26,989 nt of DNA from a virus: positions 1 to 26,989 of the IMG/VR virus record IMGVR_UViG_3300034105_000107; one strand, 5' to 3'. The notes below the pieces were generated by a model. It did not search any database, had not been told where the DNA came from, and saw only the letters and a list, made by a program, of their open reading frames with translations. A program made the position numbers and the translations under genes. Numbering within the stretch: position 1 is the stretch's first letter; the number at the start of each line of letters is the position of its first letter. Below are positions 16,589-24,669 of the stretch, piece after piece.

Positions 16589-17500
16589 CTATAAACCATT
16601 GTAATTGTTGATCAATTTTAGTCCATAGTTGTTAACTTTTGGCAGTTTTGAAAGATCAACTCCTGGTTTTAATCTCAGCTTATTTTCCTTAAACTTTGAA
16701 TAGTCCACATAATGATGCCAACGACCATACTTCCAAACCATTTGAGCAACATCTGGATGCATATCAACTAGCATCTGAGACTTATTCACAGTACCAGTTG
16801 CATTCAATTGGCCATCACGCCATTTGCTCTTGTCTAGCTCACCTTCAGCATGGTAGAATTCAGAAGTGTTTCCACCCTTAACAGTTTGCGTTGCGGCTTT
16901 ACCCTGCATCCATATATTGAACTGAATCGTGCAATCACCATCTTTAAGAACATTGAGGCAGATATCAGTATCTTCGTTATAACGTCCACGCCATCTATGT
17001 TTACAATCATTGGAAATGAGTAGACAAGAATAGATACGTGTGTTTATCACAAAAGGTGGATACTTCTGATTGGGTGCAATAAAGAACCGATACTGAAAAC
17101 CTGAGATAGGAACATTCTCAAAACGATCAACAAAATCTTCGGCAGCTTTGAAACATACTCCAGAACCTACTCGAATTCTTTCGTTCTTATGAAGTCGATA
17201 GAAATCTGAAATGTTATCGTCTAATACCCAATGCTTCTCAGCTCCTATTGAAATAGCATGATCCCAACACCAATTACGAGCCCGACCAGGGCCGTCACCG
17301 TGGTTGCTGAAAGGGGCAACAAGCAGAGTAACATAATCCCTAATATTGAAATTATCAAGGGCAGCTTCATAAGAACTTTCATCTTGTGGCTCTATCGCTA
17401 TGTAATGTGGAACTTTCATACGCGCGAGTGAACGCGAAGTAAACATGCTTTCATGTCTACCTTTAGATATGATATAAACAGGATTTTTAGGGTTAGTCAT
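16589..17500 (-). CDS. TET-associated-type glycosyltransferase (TAGT/GREB1-like)
   Basis: A 303-aa protein. Its order of motifs matches what I know of the phage TAGT family: PVYIISKGR near the start, GPGRARNWCWDHAI (70-83), the LDDN motif in HWVLDDNISDFYRLHKN (90-106), GFQYRFFI with YPPFVINTRIYSC in the middle, and YNEDTDICLNVLKDG (174-188) with VKGGNTSEFY (207-216). LDDN and NEDTD are likely metal/sugar-nucleotide and catalytic residues. Family members are proposed to glycosylate oxidised or hydroxymethylated bases in phage DNA; that role here is inferred. No TET/JBP or hydroxymethylase gene is in this window. Its start overlaps the preceding gene by 8 nt. Confidence 0.8.
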   Translation of the reverse strand: MTNPKNPVYIISKGRHESMFTSRSLARMKVPHYIAIEPQDESSYEAALDNFNIRDYVTLLVAPFSNHGDGPGRARNWCWDHAISIGAEKHWVLDDNISDFYRLHKNERIRVGSGVCFKAAEDFVDRFENVPISGFQYRFFIAPNQKYPPFVINTRIYSCLLISNDCKHRWRGRYNEDTDICLNVLKDGDCTIQFNIWMQGKAATQTVKGGNTSEFYHAEGELDKSKWRDGQLNATGTVNKSQMLVDMHPDVAQMVWKYGRWHHYVDYSKFKENKLRLKPGVDLSKLPKVNNYGLKLINNYNGL

Positions 17501-18557
17501 TTTTGAAATTCTTCTCCACTAGCATTATCTTATCTTGTACATACTCCAACAATTCCAAACGCCTTGATTCAGTAGGAATGTCAGTTGTTACAAGAGGAGA
17601 TAAATCAACATCAAATGAATTTTGAATGTCTACCAAATTACAAGCAGGGTTGATTAGTGGTAGACAGTCGTAGTTAATAGCTTCAATAAAGCGATAGATT
17701 GAAAAACAGTGTCTATCATAAGAAGGAAGCATATATGTGAAACGAGACTCTTCAATCTTGTTCAGATATGCATCTGGATCGATCAGTGTATTTTGACCAT
17801 TTCTGTAATCTTTGATATAGAAGTTTACAGTTTCAAACTTAGCTTCGATATCTTCAATATCACCTATAAACTCCTCACGATTGCTTTTCTCAAGAATTGT
17901 TAATCCAAATGTAAAGTCTGTAATCTTGTCTCTTGTGATCATAGGCACCGGCTTCGTCAATAGATAAGCCTGCAGACTATCCAATCGATTAATACCATAA
18001 GCTGGAATATCATAACCATGATACAGATAGTAGTCTGTGGTTGGCTTTACATCTTCATGAAACAGACCGCAACTGATTTCGTTTGGATCAATAGCAATTT
18101 CATGCAGAGGTATGTTGTATGTATTATGAGCTTTAAGCATTGCAAGAATGTTAGTGCAGTGAGCGCCTACACTCTGAAACTTGATCTGACCACCGTCATT
18201 AGGAAATACACCAGATCTTTTACCTACACGGGTAAGTTCAGAACGCCATAGGTCCATACCTCCAACAATGAACAGCTTGTCATATTGTTGAAGTGGAGTC
18301 ACATCTATTGCATCATAAACGTCCATCCATGATGACATCAAAGGAACTAAGGTTTCATAATAATGTCCATAATGATTATAATAGTTGTCCACTTCAACAT
18401 TGCCATAGCGAGATAATGCTATCTTAGCACCATCTGTTTTTGTTGTGCTGAGAATATCAACTTCATCGCATGTTTGAGATATGATATTCATATGACGGAT
18501 GACTATCTTGCCCTCACGACCACTAATAGGTCTAGCTGAATAAATCAGACCTCTCAT
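17493..18557 (-). CDS. Possible GT-B glycosyltransferase, next to the TAGT-like enzyme
   Basis: A 354-aa protein. The N-terminal half has a Rossmann-like pattern with EVDILSTTKTDGAK and QQYDKLFIVGGMDLW, resembling the region of T4 beta-glucosyltransferase that reads YDRLIVVNSSINFF. The C-terminal half has RFTYMLPSYDRHCFSIYRFIEAI then DCLPLINP, reminiscent of the GT-B segment in which the sugar donor is held and a glutamate contacts the ribose. Overall identity looks weak and the fold is a proposal. It is translated with the TAGT-like gene (8-nt overlap) and with the 119-aa gene (ATGA), so the three probably serve one process, perhaps sequential sugar addition to DNA. Confidence 0.55.
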   Translation of the reverse strand: MRGLIYSARPISGREGKIVIRHMNIISQTCDEVDILSTTKTDGAKIALSRYGNVEVDNYYNHYGHYYETLVPLMSSWMDVYDAIDVTPLQQYDKLFIVGGMDLWRSELTRVGKRSGVFPNDGGQIKFQSVGAHCTNILAMLKAHNTYNIPLHEIAIDPNEISCGLFHEDVKPTTDYYLYHGYDIPAYGINRLDSLQAYLLTKPVPMITRDKITDFTFGLTILEKSNREEFIGDIEDIEAKFETVNFYIKDYRNGQNTLIDPDAYLNKIEESRFTYMLPSYDRHCFSIYRFIEAINYDCLPLINPACNLVDIQNSFDVDLSPLVTTDIPTESRRLELLEYVQDKIMLVEKNFKND

Positions 18558-18913
18558 TCTTCTTCAACCCAACGCAACAGGTGATTAGCTGTACGGTCGA
18601 GTGCTGGATACCACATGCTCTTTGTTTTTACAGTGATTGTCTGATCTGAATCGATTTGGGATCTGTAGACGCTGACGAATTTGTCAAAGTCTTCCTTGTT
18701 ACGGAAATGAAGATACATGGTCTTATATGTCTTCTTGTCTTCCTGTTCAAACTCAGGCATTCCAACCCAAAGAGCATCCTTATCATTAGGATTCATATCA
18801 CCACTATCTTCCGTTTCAAGAAACTCAGTTAGGGTAGGTTCTCGAGGAAGCTCTACCTTTTTTCCAAGAAAGTTGTCATATTCTGCTGATTCTGCTACAG
18901 GTGTCTTAGTCAT
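18554..18913 (-). CDS. Conserved phage protein with KTKSMWYP motif
   Basis: A 119-aa acidic protein. WVGMPEFEQEDKKTYKTMYLHFRNKEDFDKF then ITVKTKSMWYPALD is a pattern I recall from short unnamed phage proteins, sometimes fused to or beside ParB-like domains. No catalytic motif is evident. It is coupled by ATGA overlap to the putative GT-B gene, and follows gene 46 by 7 nt with GAGGAAC as RBS. A role as adaptor or DNA-binding partner of the modification enzymes is a guess. Confidence 0.65.
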   Translation of the reverse strand: MTKTPVAESAEYDNFLGKKVELPREPTLTEFLETEDSGDMNPNDKDALWVGMPEFEQEDKKTYKTMYLHFRNKEDFDKFVSVYRSQIDSDQTITVKTKSMWYPALDRTANHLLRWVEEE

Positions 18914-18920
18914 TTGTTCC

Positions 18921-20633
18921 TCATACTAGTCTGCTGAAGTTTCGGATCTTCTCAAAGCGATATACCTTATCAAACTTATCTATGAGTTGATCCTGTTTAT
19001 GGCTTATTATAAACGTATTTGTATCATCTGTCAAGGTCTTAATTATCTTAAGGAATTCATCTGTGCCATTTGCGTCCAAACTTCCATCTAAGATTTCATC
19101 TAGTATCAACAGATTCGTATTGACGGAATTTTTCATCTTGGCAATTGTACGCCAAGTAAACATTAGCGCCAAATCAATACGTGTCTTCTCACCTTCCGAG
19201 AAGTTCGCATAGGAAAACTCATCACGATATCTGGACTTGATTACCTCGTTGAAGTTTTCGTCAATGTTAAAGTTTACAAAGAATCCCATCTGAGCGAGGT
19301 ATTTATTAACAAGCTTATTGATGATTGGAATGTATTGCTTGATGATCTTGGTCTTTATACCGCCATCTTTCAATAGCGCCAGTGCAGTCTCAATGTACTT
19401 GCGATCTTCCAACAGTTCAGTTTTGAGAATGTTGAGATTTTCAATGTTATCAATTGTAGCAGACAATTGTTCTTCACTGTCTTGAACCATCTTGTCTGCA
19501 TTCTTGATCTTCTCTATTGCGTCTTCAGTATCATTGACCATTGAGACTAAATGCATCATCGTTTGTTTCTTTGCAGATATATCAGCAGTGATAGCTTGAA
19601 TGCGCTTTACGTTTTCTTCTTTCTTGCTAATCTGCACAAGGAGATCATTTGAGTGTAGTTCTGCAAATTCAGCAGCAGATACCAAACTCATGATTTCATC
19701 ACTCAACTGAAGTACACGTTTGGAACGAAACGTTTCCTCAATAAGCTGTTTGCATGTTGGACAATTGTCAGTTGTCTTCAACATAGTTTTTTCAGAATCT
19801 AATCGTTTGGCATCAGTATCATGTTGAGTATACAACTTAATTGCATTGTGAAAGTGAGTCTTCAATTCAGTGAGGTCGTTTACTTCGGTTTGTAATTCTT
19901 TACGTTCGTCAACCAAATTCTCAACAGTTGATATAAGATCACGTTTTTGATCGGTATAATCGTTCAGTTGTTTTTGAAGTTCCAACATACGATCCGCGCT
20001 AGTCTTCTTCAAGCCTGCAAGAGTCTTTTCAATGTAAGATTTCTTATCTTCGTGAGACTGGAGATGAACACGATTATTTTCTAGGTCTTGCTTGTTTACC
20101 AATGCCCTCTGCTTCATCAGTACATTCATTACCGAAAAGATTTGAATATCTAGAAGACCTTCAATGATAGCACGACGATCAGCGGGAGATAACTGCATGA
20201 AAGGAACAAAAGATGCAGAACCAAGAATGACAATCTGAGTGAATGCCTTGTAGTTCATTTTGAGGATGAACTTCTCAAGGTACTCTTGATAGTCGCGCGA
20301 AGCTGAATCCTGATTAATCATCGTACCATCTACCCAAATCTCAAAGACATTAGGCTTGATACCACGAATGATTCGATACTCTTTACCGTTTGTATTGAAA
20401 TCAATCTCCACAACGCAATCTTTACCGTTCACTGAATTAACCAGTGTCGGCTTATTGATGTTACGGAATGCTTTACCAAAAAGCACAAACGTCATGGCAT
20501 CCAGAATAGTGGATTTGCCATGACCGTTCGCGCCAACAATCAGATTTGTCTTAGATGAAACTAAATCAATCTCAGTAAACATATTACCAGTCGAAAGAAG
20601 ATTTTTCCAACGAATAGTTTTAAATGTTAGCAT
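18921..20633 (-). CDS. 46: Recombination nuclease subunit gp46 (Rad50/SbcC-like)
   Basis: SMC-like ATPase that with gp47 resects DNA ends for recombination-dependent replication and helps degrade host DNA. Walker A GANGHGKST (34-42); the Q-loop region follows ILGSASFVPFMQL (136-148); two coiled-coil arms flank the zinc hook CPTC (291-294); the ABC signature FSEGEK is at 478-483 and Walker B LLILDE at 508-513. The 570 aa match T4 gp46 (560), and identity is high at RGIKPNVFEI and KSRYRDEFSYANFSEGEK. The start ATGCTAA overlaps the MazG-like gene's stop. Transcribed with 47. Confidence 0.97.
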   Translation of the reverse strand: MLTFKTIRWKNLLSTGNMFTEIDLVSSKTNLIVGANGHGKSTILDAMTFVLFGKAFRNINKPTLVNSVNGKDCVVEIDFNTNGKEYRIIRGIKPNVFEIWVDGTMINQDSASRDYQEYLEKFILKMNYKAFTQIVILGSASFVPFMQLSPADRRAIIEGLLDIQIFSVMNVLMKQRALVNKQDLENNRVHLQSHEDKKSYIEKTLAGLKKTSADRMLELQKQLNDYTDQKRDLISTVENLVDERKELQTEVNDLTELKTHFHNAIKLYTQHDTDAKRLDSEKTMLKTTDNCPTCKQLIEETFRSKRVLQLSDEIMSLVSAAEFAELHSNDLLVQISKKEENVKRIQAITADISAKKQTMMHLVSMVNDTEDAIEKIKNADKMVQDSEEQLSATIDNIENLNILKTELLEDRKYIETALALLKDGGIKTKIIKQYIPIINKLVNKYLAQMGFFVNFNIDENFNEVIKSRYRDEFSYANFSEGEKTRIDLALMFTWRTIAKMKNSVNTNLLILDEILDGSLDANGTDEFLKIIKTLTDDTNTFIISHKQDQLIDKFDKVYRFEKIRNFSRLV

Positions 20634-20821
20634 GGTATACCTAATAGTTGCTTGTATTCTTTAAGACGATATTCAACGTCACCAATCTCAAGAATGATAT
20701 TCTCTCTACTCTTATCACTCATACCGAAACGCTTAACTTTACAAAGTTCCTTTGTGAGTTCGGACATTTCTTCAATCAGACAATCATCCGCTGCGCCTAT
20801 ATGCATATAATCAGGATGCAT
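20627..20821 (-). CDS. MazG-like mini protein between genes 47 and 46
   Basis: A 64-aa helical protein starting at ATG 20821 (GGAGAA 7 nt upstream). It overlaps the end of gene 47 by 11 nt; longer in-frame starts upstream lack an RBS. LIEEMSELTKELCKVKRFG then NIILEIGDVEYRLKEYKQLLG has the EExxE...ExxD pattern of the MazG/all-alpha nucleoside triphosphate pyrophosphohydrolase superfamily, with just the two-helix metal-binding core. It could clean the dNTP pool or respond to ppGpp, or be a non-catalytic relative. Similar short genes occur at this spot in cyanophage-like genomes as far as I recall. Confidence 0.65.
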   Translation of the reverse strand: MHPDYMHIGAADDCLIEEMSELTKELCKVKRFGMSDKSRENIILEIGDVEYRLKEYKQLLGIPC

Positions 20822-21899
20822 CAATGTTCTCCAATGAAATAGCTTCCACATACAGATCACGCATGTAATGTTTCATTTTATCAGAATCTACAGGCAAAGT
20901 CAAGTTGCTAATGTAGCTGTCAAGAATAGTAGGAGTATCTTGTGCTTGATCAACAATTTCATCTGGATTGGTATCCGTAAACAGATTTACATCTTCTACG
21001 ATGGAAATATCTGCAGGACTTTCTTTATATAACTTGTCCAATAGCATATCGAATGCAAACGGGTTCGTCTTGTTCACACATACGATCTTAACATAACAGT
21101 CCTTATACTTGCTGTAATCTGTAGACTGTATCTTCTGAATGATATCTGGATTCTTTACATCATCATAAGATACCATGTGAAAAATGCTAAAAGGATTACG
21201 ATGGAAAGTAACTTCCAATGTTTCTGTATCAAGAACTGAGAAACCTCGAGAATCGTTATAATCACTCCAAATATGCTCAGAAAAAGCACCCAGATAAGTA
21301 ATGTTATTGCGGTTACTACGGTGATGATAATGACCACTATAAACGCTGTCGAAGCGGCTAAAAATGCTAGAACTTTGTCCATGATCTGATACCTGTCCTT
21401 TGTAGAATTCAAACCCTTCTAGTTCAAGATGTCCCATTAGAATACTAGAGGTACTATTCCTGATCGCATCAAACGATTCCGCTTCATTGTCTTTTGTGAT
21501 CCAAGGCATTAAAAGGATCTCGCAACCATAAACTTCAATCTCTCTTGGTGTTGAGTATGTGGTGATATTGAAATATCTCTCACCAACCAACTCATTAAGA
21601 GCGTTGACCTTATATGTATCCTTATAGTACTCATCATGGTTACCTGCAATAATGTGCAGATTAATTGCACGTTGATGTATAGGTTCCAAAAAGTCTGTGC
21701 GAAGACGATGCGCTGTGTTGATGTTAATATACTTGCGACGATCAACCAAATCGCCTAGATGAATAATCGTGTCGATATGTTGCTTGTCAATAATCGGAAG
21801 AAAGAACTCATCCACACACTTCTTGAAATAGTCTAAGAAGATTGGGGAATCATTTCTGACTCCCCAGTGAGTATCAGTAATCAATGCTATCTTTGCCAC
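20811..21899 (-). CDS. 47: Recombination nuclease subunit gp47 (Mre11/SbcD-like)
   Basis: Calcineurin-fold metallophosphoesterase partner of gp46. Motifs in order: DTHWG (9-13), GDLVDRR (49-55), GNHDE (86-90), GHLELEGF and GHYHHRS, together the Mn2+-binding set of the family. 362 aa versus 339 in T4. The start is GTG at 21899, directly after the TAA of the upstream gene, with AGAGGG 5 nt before; no ATG precedes the conserved first strand. Works with gp46 in DNA-end resection. Confidence 0.96.
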   Translation of the reverse strand: MAKIALITDTHWGVRNDSPIFLDYFKKCVDEFFLPIIDKQHIDTIIHLGDLVDRRKYININTAHRLRTDFLEPIHQRAINLHIIAGNHDEYYKDTYKVNALNELVGERYFNITTYSTPREIEVYGCEILLMPWITKDNEAESFDAIRNSTSSILMGHLELEGFEFYKGQVSDHGQSSSIFSRFDSVYSGHYHHRSNRNNITYLGAFSEHIWSDYNDSRGFSVLDTETLEVTFHRNPFSIFHMVSYDDVKNPDIIQKIQSTDYSKYKDCYVKIVCVNKTNPFAFDMLLDKLYKESPADISIVEDVNLFTDTNPDEIVDQAQDTPTILDSYISNLTLPVDSDKMKHYMRDLYVEAISLENIDAS

Positions 21900-22085
21900 T
21901 TATGCCCTCTTTTTCCCTGATTTGGAGATGTAGGCTTCATTATCGTACATTTTCACTGCTTTGTCAATAGCATCTTTGATGTTCACTAATCTTTCACGAT
22001 AGTTTCCACGTAGATGGACATTTTCACCTTTATTCAATAGGCTCTTAATCAGATGTTCAATCTGAAACGGCACTTCGTTGCTCAT
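21900..22085 (-). CDS. Short conserved phage protein between genes 55 and 47
   Basis: A 61-aa basic protein. From the ATG at 22085, GAGGAAG lies 6 nt upstream; an ATG at 22100 gives five more residues but is not preceded by a good RBS. It overlaps gene 55's end by 29 nt. VPFQIEHLIKSLLNKGENVHLRGNYRERL is a small helical domain. No motif of known activity. It occupies the place where cyanophage-type genomes have a similar small ORF; function unknown. Confidence 0.65.
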   Translation of the reverse strand: MSNEVPFQIEHLIKSLLNKGENVHLRGNYRERLVNIKDAIDKAVKMYDNEAYISKSGKKRA

Positions 22086-22665
22086 CTTTTTCTTCCTCAT
22101 AAAACTTACTAAGACCTTCTTTGGTCTGTTTACGCTTGATCTTCTTTTCCTCTTCTCTTCGTTCGAACTTGTTCATAAACTCATTGATGTTGTCATACAT
22201 TTGACTTGGCATCACATGATTGTCATCACCGTCAACCAATGCACCTGAGTGACCCTGATTGACAATACTCTCTTGATAATTCTTATATATGATGTATCTG
22301 TTCTTCTCTTCCTTGCTAATGCGACGAAGGAATGCATAGTATATGATCTGAGTAAAATACGCAAAAGGATTTGGAACATAGTTTGGATTATCATTACCAT
22401 TGTACTCTGGATTGTAGTCCTTAAAGTACATAATACAATTCTCAATTCCATCACTGATCATTTCATCACGATATGAGTAGTTAATGAATCTAGGCATGGT
22501 AGAAAGTTTGTTAGCAATCTTCCATATACACTCACCAATATACTCAGGCAAGCGAGGCTCTTCTTTGCCCTCAAGCTTTGCCTGTTCTACTCTCTGTCTA
22601 TGTCTGATGATTTCGTCGTAGAATTTCTTATTGTCAACATAATGCACGGTATTTCTCTTCTTCAT
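22057..22665 (-). CDS. 55: Late-gene sigma factor gp55
   Basis: A highly reduced sigma70-family factor that directs host RNA polymerase to T4-type late promoters, activated by the gp45 clamp. It has the N-terminal YVDNKKFYDEIIRHR (T4: YVNNKELLQAII), SYRDEMISDGIENCIMYFKDYNPE (T4: WKQEMIADGIEASI) and NPFAYFTQIIYYAFLRRISKEEK, the sigma region 2-like core. 202 aa versus 185 in T4, with an added Lys/Glu-rich C-terminus; that C-terminal end is where T4 gp55 contacts the clamp. RBS GGGA upstream of the ATG at 22665. Confidence 0.93.
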   Translation of the reverse strand: MKKRNTVHYVDNKKFYDEIIRHRQRVEQAKLEGKEEPRLPEYIGECIWKIANKLSTMPRFINYSYRDEMISDGIENCIMYFKDYNPEYNGNDNPNYVPNPFAYFTQIIYYAFLRRISKEEKNRYIIYKNYQESIVNQGHSGALVDGDDNHVMPSQMYDNINEFMNKFERREEEKKIKRKQTKEGLSKFYEEEKDEQRSAVSD

Positions 22666-22676
22666 TCACTTTTCCC

Positions 22677-22705
22677 TTGACAACCGCTTGACACACTGCT
22701 ATTAT
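22677..22705 (+). promoter_or_regulatory. Plus-strand sigma70-like promoter, antisense to the operon
   Basis: TTGACA (22677-22682), 17-nt spacer, TATTAT (22700-22705). It points to higher coordinates, against all genes here, and would read into the 3' end of the 22756-23178 gene. No ORF longer than eight codons follows before that gene. Function, if any, would be as antisense RNA. Confidence 0.45.
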
Positions 22706-22755
22706 GGCTATGCCAGCGATGATATGAATAACTTTAAATACTATTAGGTATCAGC

Positions 22756-23178
22756 TTAGTGTAGCTTTCCCTTATCATCTTTACTTTCAAGTAGCTTCTT
22801 CAATAGTTCTATTCCCTCATCTAAATCATTAGAGTCATCATAAGTTCCTTCATCATTTGAATATCTATCATATTCGACATTATCTTTAGAAGCAGAATTC
22901 ATGAAATGCTCTACTGAATTCCAATAGTGAGCAACTAAGCTCTCATCAGGATATGACTTAAAGAGAACTTCTTCCTTTACAATCTCAAAGACTTGCTCAG
23001 AACAAATCTTCATGAATACCCATTGCATGAGTGAAAGAGATATGAACCCTGGTTTACTTCCCTTAAGATAAAGAACTTTGCATGGATTAAGAAGAATGTA
23101 TGTGGTTGCTGTTTCTTGAATCTCAGCAATAATGTCTTCACCATTCTTCAGTCTGAGGAACTGAATATCTGTTTCCAT
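22756..23178 (-). CDS. Hypothetical protein with possible Sm-like N-terminus
   Basis: A 140-aa acidic protein. The start METDIQFLRLKNGEDIIAEI followed by YILLNPCKVLYL looks like the strand pattern of small beta-barrels of the Sm/Hfq type (L.nGe.i.aei ... l.nP..v), and QWVFM a little later is a segment I recall in cyanophage homologues. The C-terminal half is Asp/Ser-rich and helical. No catalytic residues. It sits between uvsW and gene 55, separated from gene 55 by 90 nt. RNA binding is only a hypothesis. Confidence 0.7.
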   Translation of the reverse strand: METDIQFLRLKNGEDIIAEIQETATTYILLNPCKVLYLKGSKPGFISLSLMQWVFMKICSEQVFEIVKEEVLFKSYPDESLVAHYWNSVEHFMNSASKDNVEYDRYSNDEGTYDDSNDLDEGIELLKKLLESKDDKGKLH

Positions 23179-23190
23179 AATATTAACCTT

Positions 23191-24669
23191 TCATTTCAAT
23201 TCTATTTTGTAGATTTTGTATGAGAACTGTTCCTCTGTATATACCTTGATGCGTTCTGCAAAATGTTTAAGAGTATAGTTTTCGTGCTTCTTATATCGCA
23301 TGTCATCTGCAATATCGAACAACTGTGCTGATTCTTTTGTATCGCTCTTTCTTAGTCCGCGTCCAATAGACTGTAGGTTTCTTATCCGAGACTTAGACGG
23401 ACTAGCAAATATAATGTTATGTAGATTTCTAATATTGATTCCAGTACTAAAAGTACCAAAACTAGCCACAATAATAGCGTTTGTTTCTGACTCAACGATC
23501 TTACGAACTTCTTCACGTATGTCCACATTTGTTTCACCACTTACGAAAAACACTTTTCTATCTGATCCAACTTTCTTGGAGATAATGTCATGGAGTATTC
23601 TTCCATGTTTGTCAACGTACTGGAATAAGACGAGGGTATTTCCGTCGAGAGATACTGCGAGGTTACTAATAAATCTGTTACGGGACTCATTAAGAACAAG
23701 GTATTCAATTTCTTGCTGATAGGTAAAAGTCTTACTTGCCTGACAGATTGATTCACCATGCCTGAGAAGAAGACACTTGATCTTGAACTCAGCCAAGTGT
23801 TTTGCATCCATAAGCTCTTTTGTGGTAATAACTTTTCTAACTGATCCAAAAAGACCTTCAAGAACGAGACGATGGGTTTTGGTGCCGTCAAGGGTGCCGG
23901 TGGTACCAATTCTAAAACTAGCATTTGATAGTCCTGTCATAATGTCTGTTAGAGATTTTGCTTTGAATAGATGAGCTTCATCACCGATTACAAAATCAAA
24001 TTGCGCGAACCACTTCTTAGGCATCTTGTAAAGAGACTGCCAAGTTGAAATCGTCAGGAACTTGTTTGTATCCTTGTCCTGACCCTGATAAACTTTATGT
24101 ATGTTATCACTAACATTCCAACCATTCGTTTCAGAGTATTCTTTAAAATCACTAGTCAACTGTTCCACTAAAGAGACAGTTGGTACAATGATCAGCCCCC
24201 TCTTTAGTCCTCTATACCTGAGAAAATGACATAGAAGATAAATAATAAGAGACTTACCACTTGCAGTGGGGCTAAGTAATAAACTACGTCTTGTACGAAT
24301 GGCATGAACGAATGCATCCAACTGATAGTCTCTTGGAACATGTTTCGGCCTTAATTTTTCTACAAACTCGTTTGCTTCCGCTAACGAGAATTCTTCGTCG
24401 TAGTCTTCATTCTCATATTCCCAATCGTAGTTGCGTTCTTCACAAAACTTCGCAACATATGGTACAAGTCCACGATACAACTGCTTTGATCTAACATCAA
24501 ACAATCGTATTTTTCCATCCCAAAGTCTAGCCTTATACTGAGGCGTAAACTGATAACCAGGCACTTGAAACGTGAATGCTTCTCTTAGTTCGTATGCAAC
24601 ACCATCATCACATACAATGACTACAAAAGCTTCATTCACGTTTCTTATTATAACTTTATTTTCCACCAA
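23191..24669 (-). CDS. uvsW: UvsW RNA-DNA/DNA helicase
   Basis: Superfamily 2 helicase that unwinds R-loops and branched DNA and drives the switch from origin-dependent to recombination-dependent replication. N-terminal domain matches T4 UvsW (ELREAFTFQVPGYQFTPQYKARLWDGKIRL). Motif I SPTASGKS (133-140), II GDEAH (229-233), III GTTGT, VI QSIGRGLRK (433-441). 492 aa, close to T4. There is no ATG: a TTG at 24669 or a GTG at 24666 begins the conserved part; GGGA lies 9 nt before the TTG, inside uvsY, so uvsW starts by translational coupling with a 14-nt overlap. Confidence 0.96.
   Translation of the reverse strand: MVENKVIIRNVNEAFVVIVCDDGVAYELREAFTFQVPGYQFTPQYKARLWDGKIRLFDVRSKQLYRGLVPYVAKFCEERNYDWEYENEDYDEEFSLAEANEFVEKLRPKHVPRDYQLDAFVHAIRTRRSLLLSPTASGKSLIIYLLCHFLRYRGLKRGLIIVPTVSLVEQLTSDFKEYSETNGWNVSDNIHKVYQGQDKDTNKFLTISTWQSLYKMPKKWFAQFDFVIGDEAHLFKAKSLTDIMTGLSNASFRIGTTGTLDGTKTHRLVLEGLFGSVRKVITTKELMDAKHLAEFKIKCLLLRHGESICQASKTFTYQQEIEYLVLNESRNRFISNLAVSLDGNTLVLFQYVDKHGRILHDIISKKVGSDRKVFFVSGETNVDIREEVRKIVESETNAIIVASFGTFSTGINIRNLHNIIFASPSKSRIRNLQSIGRGLRKSDTKESAQLFDIADDMRYKKHENYTLKHFAERIKVYTEEQFSYKIYKIELK

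Noticed and set aside
19300-19307. AATAAATA on the minus strand in gene 46
   Set aside because: Within conserved coding sequence and no late structural gene follows.
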